This document shows positions 8,595 to 15,281 of a stretch of 22,626 nucleotides of DNA, in pieces; the first letter of the stretch is position 1, and each line of letters begins with the position of its first letter. The translations under genes were made by a program, and so were the position numbers. The notes below the pieces were generated by a model. That model was not told the DNA's origin, made no database searches, and saw only the letters and a list, made by a program, of their open reading frames with translations. Source of the DNA: a virus; the IMG/VR virus record IMGVR_UViG_3300045999_010001, positions 1 through 22,626 of that record; one strand, written 5' to 3'.

Positions 8595-9605
8595 TTAGTC
8601 GGTCAGTTCTTTCAGGAGATAATCAAGACCCTGCTCAAGATAAATAGCGTCGTTATCCTCTTTCAAGATGTATTCGGGGGGAATACCCACTCGCAGCCTG
8701 AATTCGCCAGTTGTCACAAAATCGACCGAGCAGGCGACCAAGGCATCAGAGGTGACAGTCACTCCAGCTCTGGTGACAACTGCTTCAATTTCGTAATACA
8801 CTTCCTCCCTAAAAGTGGGAGTTTTGTCTACTGAAGACAAGGAAAGCAACGACTTGAAGCTGCTGCCTATTTCTAGTCGGTTGATTACTTGCAACAAGAA
8901 TAATGGAATATCCTGGTTCCCAATGTTTTCATAACTAAATAAGCACTCAATACTGCCATTTCCGCTTAATAGTCCAGCGGAATATTGCTGCTTAAATCGA
9001 TCAGACAAGCTTGTCGTTTCTATCGCGCCTCTGTCAGTATTGATTTCAAACGATGTGACAGAACCAAGCGTGTTATATCTCGTATCTCTTACCGCCACCG
9101 AGATTTCAATGGGTTCGCCATAAAACTGGGCAAGTGCATATTCATCTGCCCGTTCATTATTAATGGCATCACCAAAAATTTCAAAAAGGCGGATACCACC
9201 AGCCTGGTTTACATGGGCATAAGCCCTGATATTGCTTTGAATGACAAAATCACTTAGTCTAAATTCGTCGTATCCATCAGGAGGCAGATCGCTAGTCGTA
9301 CTAATTTCATCGTCCAACCAATCGGGAAGTCCCGCTGTACTTCCAGATGACCACACCACTGCGCTATAGCCATCAACATCTGGCCCTGGAACACTCCAGA
9401 ATGTTGCTGGCATAAATAAAAGCCCTCTGGGATCTTCCGTGGTAATTTCAAGAAGATCACCAGTAAGCAAATTATCTTCACTGCCGTCAAAGCTAAAGCG
9501 ATTTAATGTGGTATTGACATCGCTAGCCGAAACATTAGCCGTGAAAACATTTTCACCTCCTCGCTGAAGCTTGATAGCGCCTGTATGGCCAACAAAAAAC
9601 GTCAT
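8595..9605 (-). CDS. Tail tube paralogue with large insertion (336 aa)
   Basis: The start MTFFVGHTGAIKL parallels MPFYTGRTGKLRL of the upstream tail tube protein. Residues 181-227 (GSVTSFEINTD, ETTSLSDRF, AGLLSGNGSIECLFSYEN) align with tube residues 18-64 (WTLDTSVNMLDTTALGD, PGLFSATGSATLSYYN). About 160 residues are therefore inserted after the first strand; these contain FSFDGSEDNLLTGDLLEITT and RLFEIFGDAIN and no motif I can name. It follows the tube gene by 61 bp and precedes the giant fibre, so a role as a decorated, minor or terminal tube ring, or as a collar for fibre attachment, is a reasonable inference. The tube-fold assignment is from sequence pattern only; the job is uncertain. Confidence 0.75.
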   Translation of the reverse strand: MTFFVGHTGAIKLQRGGENVFTANVSASDVNTTLNRFSFDGSEDNLLTGDLLEITTEDPRGLLFMPATFWSVPGPDVDGYSAVVWSSGSTAGLPDWLDDEISTTSDLPPDGYDEFRLSDFVIQSNIRAYAHVNQAGGIRLFEIFGDAINNERADEYALAQFYGEPIEISVAVRDTRYNTLGSVTSFEINTDRGAIETTSLSDRFKQQYSAGLLSGNGSIECLFSYENIGNQDIPLFLLQVINRLEIGSSFKSLLSLSSVDKTPTFREEVYYEIEAVVTRAGVTVTSDALVACSVDFVTTGEFRLRVGIPPEYILKEDNDAIYLEQGLDYLLKELTD

Positions 9606-9606
9606 C

Positions 9607-9643
9607 TCGCTTCAGCGACTATTCTTCCATTGTACGAACAATG
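9607..9643 (-). other. Two small hairpins ahead of the tube paralogue
   Basis: Reading the minus strand, CATTGT-TCGT-ACAATG (9628-9643, 6-bp stem) is followed by TCGC-TGAA-GCGA (9607-9618, 4-bp stem) directly before the ATG at 9605. The second stem overlaps the only purine-rich stretch near the start (GAAGCGAG), so it could limit initiation. TACAAT at 9634-9639 resembles a -10 box, but I see no well-spaced -35. Confidence 0.3.
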
Positions 9644-9666
9644 CAGATTGTAAATTAAGTTTCCTA

Positions 9667-10086
9667 TCAAGTGGTGCCAGTGAGCACCACTGCGTCGAGG
9701 GGACCGTCAATGGTAAAGTTGAACGACACAGTAGTTAGCTCATCGGTGGAAGAAGTAATGCTTGCACTATTGATGTAGGCATCAGCATTGAATGATTGAC
9801 TTGTGCCCACTTCAAAAGTAAGATTTACACGATCACTTTCAGTGACGGCACCAGTCTTGGTGATCCGCTCAAGAAGATTCGTCACGTCAGTAGCGTCGCC
9901 GTTGTAATAAGACAACGTAGCGCTGCCAGTGGCGCTAAACAGCCCAGGAGTGAATGTGTTGGCACTATCTCCGAGTGCCGTGGTGTCCAGCATATTCACG
10001 GATGTATCAAGAGTCCAGTTGCGAACCTTTGACACTTCACTGCCACCAAGACGCAGCTTGCCAGTGCGACCAGTATAAAAAGGCAT
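9667..10086 (-). CDS. Major tail tube protein (lambda gpV-like)
   Basis: This 139-aa protein has the typical siphovirus tube pattern: a first strand GRTGKLRLGG, then KVRNWTLDTSVNMLDTTALG, then FTPGLFSATGSATLSYYNGD, a helix DVTNLLERI, and a C-terminal beta region (SFNADAYINSASITSS, TTVSFNFTIDGPL). Known family members polymerise as hexameric rings around the tape measure protein to form the tail tube. It starts 44 bp after the J-like stop, with a sigma70-like promoter candidate in the gap and no clear Shine-Dalgarno sequence. Its position after the tip gene is unusual for lambda-like order. A further tube gene upstream of the window cannot be excluded, in which case this could be a minor tube form. 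Confidence 0.8.
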   Translation of the reverse strand: MPFYTGRTGKLRLGGSEVSKVRNWTLDTSVNMLDTTALGDSANTFTPGLFSATGSATLSYYNGDATDVTNLLERITKTGAVTESDRVNLTFEVGTSQSFNADAYINSASITSSTDELTTVSFNFTIDGPLDAVVLTGTT

Positions 10087-10106
10087 TGTCTTAAAGCTTT
10101 TTGTTT

Positions 10107-10134
10107 ATGATAGCAAAATTCTAGATTATGTCAC
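10107..10134 (-). promoter_or_regulatory. Candidate sigma70 promoter for the tail tube gene
   Basis: On the minus strand, GTGACA (10129-10134, 5 of 6 to TTGACA) and TATCAT (10107-10112, 5 of 6 to TATAAT) are 16 bp apart. TGC directly before the -10 makes it an extended -10. The -35 box overlaps the stop codon of the J-like gene. The predicted start, near 10100, leaves a leader of about 14 bases before the ATG at 10086. A separate promoter suits a protein needed in many copies. Confidence 0.45.
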
Positions 10135-13100
10135 CCATCAATGGTGAACAAACTCTCGGCTTGCCGAGCGATTAAAGAACGCGTAATGCCACCTTCTTCT
10201 ACACATGGGTGTTCATTTGCTCTGATAGTTACTTCTCCCTGCTCGTCCATCTCTACTTCTACCACTTTAAATACTCTTTTGCTTGTTAATTGAGTGCCAA
10301 GAACAAACAGCCATCCCTTATTGGCGGCAAGACTTGTTGCGACACTGTTGGACACATTTACAGAAGGCAAGCTCTTCACTTCATCCGCCCCATCGTAGAT
10401 GAGAACACTAAACGTGCCATTGATCGGCTCTTCTGACAATGGAAGGTTCAATACTCCACCTTCTTCTACTACTCCGCTTTTAATGTTGTCCCAACGGTTT
10501 TCGTCTGTTTGCACGTAAATATACGCGCCAGGTTTTACTGGCGCCTCAGTTGGGAATGTTTTGAATTCCACAGCTCTGCGAACGTATCGCCTTTGCATGC
10601 ACATCATCATCCCATAGTGCAATGCTTGAGTGCGAGAAGTTACGAATTGAGATAAATCAAAACTCACTCGCCTTGCATCGTTTTCGTCTGCGTCAGCAAG
10701 CTTAAGTGTTAAGCTTGTGTTCTGCGGGAAGACACCATCACGCTCAGGAGCCCTGTAAATAACTGTTGCAATGATGTCTTGAGTTGAATCTCCATAGTCA
10801 AGAAATTCCTCTTTGTAGCTATCTTCTAGAATATTCCCTTGATTAAATAACGCGCTAATAGTGATTTGCCTGTAAATTCTACCGGTCGCATCAACTGGCA
10901 ATGCCGGAATCAACGTATCTCGTCCACCAATACGGGCAAATTCTAACATGCTATAGGGAGCAATTTCAGCCCAAAATTCACGCCATGCACGAGCATCCGC
11001 AATCACTCCATCCATAAAATATCCCATTGCTCTGCACATTCTTTTACTTATGCCAAGTTGATCAATGTCAATACCCGCTGGATCTGCAAATTGACCGATG
11101 CCATTTTGCTTGTCGAGCACGGTGTCAAGGAAAATATCGGGAGCATAATTACTTTGCCCATCTGGATTAATGGGATAGGAAGATAGCCCATTGGTGTCCG
11201 GCCCGGTGATTCGCCTAAGCCTTTTGCCTTTTGTTACAAACACGCTTAAAGACTTGAGATTTTTAATCTCTTTGCCGCTGAAAGAATTGAAACCAGCAAG
11301 CGACATGCCAGCGTAAATGTCTGGATAATTTACCGCGTAGTTGGGGTCATTCTGTTGCTCGGTTACTGCTGTAATCTCAAACTCTGGGCCGGAATCAAAA
11401 GAAAATTGAATATTGCAATCGGAAGAGCAAGCGGCAATACGATCCCTGTTGCCACTGGCTTTTAATACCATCGAAGGGGAATATAGCGCCCATTCATCAA
11501 GAGCAAAAGGACTCTTATTCTTAGGAGGAAGATTATTCCTTCCTGGAGCCCTATCTGAGCCAAAGTACAGCACCTTCGCTCCTGGGATGCCCGGAATATC
11601 GATGCTATTGGGAGCGCTTAAATTTTGCCCTGCATTTAAATAGGCGAATCTTAATGCGCCATATTTAAGGGCTTCTGACGGCACGTCAAATACAGGCTCA
11701 AATCTAAACGCCCAGCGCTTTGTATTGTCTGGGGCATCAAAGTAAATTGGGAAAAAGAATTCATTATCGGCAGCTCTGCGCAGAACAAACACGCGGGGAA
11801 CTAGCCTCCAGCTTGAATCAGGAGCGCTTGCTTCTTTTGTAAACATTAAGAAAAATGCGCTCCTAAATTTCAAGCCATTATCGGAATTGCGATAGCCATC
11901 TACATTCACTTCTCCGTATGTCTTTTGCCGTCCTTGTACGCGCATAAATGCCTTGCCTTTGATTGCAAAATTAACCACTTTGCAGGCTGAAATGGTTTCA
12001 TACGATGCCTGAGAAATTTTCACCAGGCACTTAGTAGCGAGATAGTCATTAAGCGACTCCGGGCTTGCTAACTCAGTTTCAATTGCGGCAATTTGGCGTT
12101 GAATGGAAGAAATTTCATTGGCAAGAGCTTGATTCCTCCTGTCCATCGCAGGGTAGTCAATTTGAATGAGACTGGCAATCCTGCTTTCAATTTGACGCAT
12201 TCTGTTTCTCACTCTTTTGAGAATGCGCCTTTCTTCTATCGCATTTAACGCGCCAAGCGCTCTACGGTCTTTTACTATGTCAGACAAGTCTGTATCATTT
12301 ATAACTTGATAGCCTTCTATTCGTGAAAACTGCCGCTGCACATCATTGACAACGGTCTCAATACTTGATAGATAGTTAAATAATTTTTGATCCGCAAAGT
12401 TTCTGTCCCGAATATAAAACTCAAGCTTCTTTCTCAAGCCCCTAACCGTAACTTTTAAGTCTGCAATTCTTACTCTTCTTCTTGTAATTTCACTAGCTCT
12501 AGGATTTGGCCTTTTGCGCTCCTCTACAATTTCTTCACGCTCGTTTTCCATCTCATTCTCAAGCGTATTTATATCATCCGCAAGTTTAATGATTTCCCCT
12601 GGAAATAAATTTCTGTTCTCTAGTACGTATTCGTCCATCTGAGATGGCGTCCTAACGACATAGGCAATGTCATCGACCAAGCCTTCAATTGTATCAATTT
12701 CCTTGTTGAATGCCGAGAAAGCTCTTTGTTGCGATGCGGTTAAATTGGTAATTGTAATTGGCATGTTTAATGCCAGTTGGTCTTCTTTCGCCTTAAGATT
12801 TGCTTTTAGCGTTGGCAGTAATTTACTAAGCTCTTGCTCTTGATCTCCTACACTTTGGGTGGCATAGTCTTCAAGCGGCCCATAGCCACCATTGACTCCA
12901 CCAGTATCATCAAAGCATTCCAGTGTGACATTCAATCTCTTGGAATCCAAATCATCATCACCATCAATTGCCACCACCTTAAATTTTGCACTGCCAAGCT
13001 TATAAATACTTGCCACGTCCATGGAAGATGCCGCCACAAGGCGATCCTCTTCTGCTTGTTTTTCTGCTATGTTGCCTTTGCCATCATTTTTTGCAATTTC

Positions 13101-13988
13101 TAAGACAATTCGATGACCAATGGGAAACGGTAGTCTTGATGTCCCATAAATACCAGGCCAATAGGCGCCTCTTTGCGCAACAGTAATTCTATTGTTGCTC
13201 CCCTTAGGACTGCCGTTCGTTTCTCTTTCGTACACGTCCACGTTAATAGGGATGGGACTTTCAATTCCAAAAGATGAAAACGATGACGGGGAAAAAGATT
13301 GACTAAATCCGTCGAAAGCATTTGGGGCAACAATATATGGCTTGTAAACCATATCAACTGATGCACGTCCAGACCTCGCTGGATCTTGGTCATCTCCTTT
13401 CAAAAGATTATTGAATGTGACGGGACCGCCAGAACGGAAGTAGAACCAGTTGCCCGTATTAACGAATTGTCGAGCAGGGGTTTGACCAAAGGCGATGCGT
13501 TCCGCTGCGATTTCTACAATATCAGCAGTGCCAACAGCAGCCAAGATTTGCATATACTGCCTGGCTCCATAGCTATGCACTGCAGACCACAGCAATGAAG
13601 TGGCAGCCCTTACACCACCATTGGGATTGGTATCGATGTCTGTATAGACAAGATTGACTGGACTGCCATATTGAGCCAAATCTTGAGCGCTATCAAAACC
13701 AAATCGAGGATTAAACCTCCGCTCACGGCGACTGCCGGGAGCATCTGGACTATCAATTTGAGGCTTTGGCGCTAATAATGTTGCCGCAACCTGAGCAACT
13801 GTCCCAACAATGGAAATAATTGCAGCGGCAAGCGCCCATTCAGCGCCAGTGCCCATTCTTACATCAAAGATAGTGCCATCCTTAATGTCCTTATACTGCT
13901 CTTGATAAGCAATAAAACGAAAATATTCCTCTTCCGTGATCGCAAGCGTATCAATTAGAGCGCGTTCGTAGGGAAGGAGGCGTCTCAT
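10131..13988 (-). CDS. Central tail tip/hub protein (lambda gpJ-like), 1285 aa
   Basis: Size and position, last after the M-L-K-like genes, match the J-type hub that closes the tube, carries host specificity and initiates tail assembly. Residues 50-73 are hydrophobic (WALAAAIISIVGTVAQVAATLL), followed by a Pro-rich linker; in lambda a separate gpI gene lies between K and J, none is present here, and whether this N-terminus substitutes is unknown. Residues about 378-655 are a highly charged helical insert (for example LENEMENEREEIVEERK, RVRNRMRQIESRIASL, ISSIQRQIAAIETEL) likely to form coiled coil. The remaining parts look beta-rich. The C-terminus ends with KVVEVEMDEQGEVTIRANEH. The start overlaps the K-like stop by ATGA (13985-13988), so translation is probably coupled. 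The hub role is fairly sure; the receptor is unknown. Confidence 0.8.
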   Translation of the reverse strand: MRRLLPYERALIDTLAITEEEYFRFIAYQEQYKDIKDGTIFDVRMGTGAEWALAAAIISIVGTVAQVAATLLAPKPQIDSPDAPGSRRERRFNPRFGFDSAQDLAQYGSPVNLVYTDIDTNPNGGVRAATSLLWSAVHSYGARQYMQILAAVGTADIVEIAAERIAFGQTPARQFVNTGNWFYFRSGGPVTFNNLLKGDDQDPARSGRASVDMVYKPYIVAPNAFDGFSQSFSPSSFSSFGIESPIPINVDVYERETNGSPKGSNNRITVAQRGAYWPGIYGTSRLPFPIGHRIVLEIAKNDGKGNIAEKQAEEDRLVAASSMDVASIYKLGSAKFKVVAIDGDDDLDSKRLNVTLECFDDTGGVNGGYGPLEDYATQSVGDQEQELSKLLPTLKANLKAKEDQLALNMPITITNLTASQQRAFSAFNKEIDTIEGLVDDIAYVVRTPSQMDEYVLENRNLFPGEIIKLADDINTLENEMENEREEIVEERKRPNPRASEITRRRVRIADLKVTVRGLRKKLEFYIRDRNFADQKLFNYLSSIETVVNDVQRQFSRIEGYQVINDTDLSDIVKDRRALGALNAIEERRILKRVRNRMRQIESRIASLIQIDYPAMDRRNQALANEISSIQRQIAAIETELASPESLNDYLATKCLVKISQASYETISACKVVNFAIKGKAFMRVQGRQKTYGEVNVDGYRNSDNGLKFRSAFFLMFTKEASAPDSSWRLVPRVFVLRRAADNEFFFPIYFDAPDNTKRWAFRFEPVFDVPSEALKYGALRFAYLNAGQNLSAPNSIDIPGIPGAKVLYFGSDRAPGRNNLPPKNKSPFALDEWALYSPSMVLKASGNRDRIAACSSDCNIQFSFDSGPEFEITAVTEQQNDPNYAVNYPDIYAGMSLAGFNSFSGKEIKNLKSLSVFVTKGKRLRRITGPDTNGLSSYPINPDGQSNYAPDIFLDTVLDKQNGIGQFADPAGIDIDQLGISKRMCRAMGYFMDGVIADARAWREFWAEIAPYSMLEFARIGGRDTLIPALPVDATGRIYRQITISALFNQGNILEDSYKEEFLDYGDSTQDIIATVIYRAPERDGVFPQNTSLTLKLADADENDARRVSFDLSQFVTSRTQALHYGMMMCMQRRYVRRAVEFKTFPTEAPVKPGAYIYVQTDENRWDNIKSGVVEEGGVLNLPLSEEPINGTFSVLIYDGADEVKSLPSVNVSNSVATSLAANKGWLFVLGTQLTSKRVFKVVEVEMDEQGEVTIRANEHPCVEEGGITRSLIARQAESLFTIDG

Positions 13989-14380
13989 TGCTTAATATCA
14001 GGCAGCATTTTAAACAGCTTCAACGATGGAAAAGATGGAGACCAATATGATCGTCCATTCCTTGAAACTGTGACTATCCCTCCATCATAAGCCACCCCCA
14101 CTGCTATTTCACCGCCAGGCCTTGGAAGAATAATCGCCACATTTCCATCGTCTTTAGTTGTTGTCCTTTTTCCATTTTCAAACAACCATCTAATCACTCT
14201 TTTTATTGGCAAATTACCGCTATCGTATTCATCGTAAGCCCACTTGAAATCATCTTCATAATCGTACAACCCAAGTCTTCTCCTCACTTCACAGACAAGC
14301 ATAAAGCAATCGCTTTTACCTTCTCCATCAGACGGTCTAGCCCTTCGCTCATATGAAAGGCCAATCAGATCATTAATCAT
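13985..14380 (-). CDS. NlpC/P60-like tail tip protein, gpK position, probably inactive
   Basis: The 131-aa sequence begins LIGLSYERR...GEGKSDCFMLVCEVRRRLGLYDYE, matching the G-x-x-Y...DC-x-x-L-x-x-x-x-x-R segment around the catalytic Cys (Cys25) of NlpC/P60 tail peptidases such as the C-terminal half of lambda gpK. The second half, GGEIAVGVAYDGGIVTVSRNG, aligns with the HVG-x-Y-x-DG strand of the family but has Ala where the catalytic His is expected. The JAMM domain of lambda gpK is absent. It may have lost hydrolytic activity and kept a structural role in tip assembly. It overlaps the genes on both sides by 4 bp (ATGA), implying coupled translation. Family placement is moderate; the inactive call is inference. 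Confidence 0.65.
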   Translation of the reverse strand: MINDLIGLSYERRARPSDGEGKSDCFMLVCEVRRRLGLYDYEDDFKWAYDEYDSGNLPIKRVIRWLFENGKRTTTKDDGNVAIILPRPGGEIAVGVAYDGGIVTVSRNGRSYWSPSFPSLKLFKMLPDIKQ

Positions 14381-14883
14381 TGCAAGCGCAAGTCTGCATT
14401 AAGCGGAAGAATTCCAACGTTTTGCCTGTTTAGCTGTTGTGCTGGGAACGAGGCCCCAACACTATCCATTGCGCTCCTGAAGCGAAGTTCAATGGTAGTG
14501 TCGCTAAACGCAGCGCCAACACCAATATAGTATTCCGTATATTGATTTACCACTGTATAGCTGGCGTAATTAGAAATATCATTGGAAGCCATCCACACTG
14601 TTCTTAGCTGTAGCTTACTAAGGCGATTGCCCTCTCCGTCTTCAACCATTGCAATGGCAAAAGCAGTATGAGGAAACAAGAGCTGAAGAGCGGGATTATC
14701 GCCTCCTAGCGCCGCCGTAGAGCCTCTTGCCTCAAAAGGTGCATGGCGATACACTGGTGAAGCAGTACCAGGGATTGCTACTGCCGTAAAATCTTTACCA
14801 AAGAAATAATTTTGATAGTAATGGCTACGTCGATTTGCCGTTTCAATGAAGGCGAAATGCGCCACGCGAATTGTAGGCATCAT
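14377..14883 (-). CDS. Minor tail tip protein in gpL position (168 aa)
   Basis: I do not recognise a firm family. It lies between the M-like and K-like genes, the place of lambda L, and is of tip-protein size. It starts MMPTIRVAHFAFIETANRR and is beta-rich (YASYTVVNQYTEYYIGVGA, TTIELRFRSAMD). It contains no cysteine, so it cannot bind the iron-sulphur cluster known in lambda gpL; any relation to gpL would be positional or limited to the fold. Two adjacent ATGs are possible starts (14883 and 14880). It starts 2 bp after the previous stop without a clear ribosome site, and its TGA overlaps the next ATG, which suggests translational coupling throughout. Confidence 0.6.
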   Translation of the reverse strand: MMPTIRVAHFAFIETANRRSHYYQNYFFGKDFTAVAIPGTASPVYRHAPFEARGSTAALGGDNPALQLLFPHTAFAIAMVEDGEGNRLSKLQLRTVWMASNDISNYASYTVVNQYTEYYIGVGAAFSDTTIELRFRSAMDSVGASFPAQQLNRQNVGILPLNADLRLQ

Positions 14884-14885
14884 AA

Positions 14886-15281
14886 TTAAACGCCAGAATA
14901 ATCGAGTTCGCCAATCAGCCTCACTGTAACAGTGCTTCGCCCATTAAATACGCTTTCTACTTGCGGAGGTTCGGCGTATTCCCACAGAATATTTGCTGGT
15001 GCTTGCACAGCGCCTTTCAGCGCTGTGCTCATGCCAGAAAATACTGCATCAGGAAGCGTAAAGCGCTCATAACTTCCATATTGACCATAGTAATGATCGA
15101 CAATGGCTTTTGTATTGATGTCAGAAATATTTTCAAACTGAAGATCAATGACGTGACCAAATGAGCGGTTGCCAAATACTCGTTTGACAGTTGCCCCTGA
15201 AAGCCCACGATAAACCTTCGTGGGAAATTGCCCTGGAGAATAAGAGCGTCCGGTTGGTCTAATGGAAGGAAATATTGCCAT
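14886..15281 (-). CDS. Minor tail protein in gpM position (131 aa)
   Basis: It directly follows the tape measure gene, its ATG sharing one base with the TAA stop (TAATG at 15279-15283). Its length is close to lambda gpM (about 109 aa), and the sequence has the pattern of small tip proteins: PSIRPTGRSYSPGQFP at the start, a central LQFENISDINTKAIVDHYY, GSYERFTLPDAVF, and a C-terminal WEYAEPPQVESVFNGRS followed by TVRLIGE. Proteins of this type sit at the end of the tape measure and help close the tip. There is no cysteine. The identification rests on gene order and general sequence character. Confidence 0.65.
   Translation of the reverse strand: MAIFPSIRPTGRSYSPGQFPTKVYRGLSGATVKRVFGNRSFGHVIDLQFENISDINTKAIVDHYYGQYGSYERFTLPDAVFSGMSTALKGAVQAPANILWEYAEPPQVESVFNGRSTVTVRLIGELDYSGV

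Noticed and set aside
9606-9666. Sigma70 promoter with TACAAT at 9634-9639
   Set aside because: The only good -35 match (TTTACA) lies just 14 bp away, too close, and the -10 is part of a hairpin.
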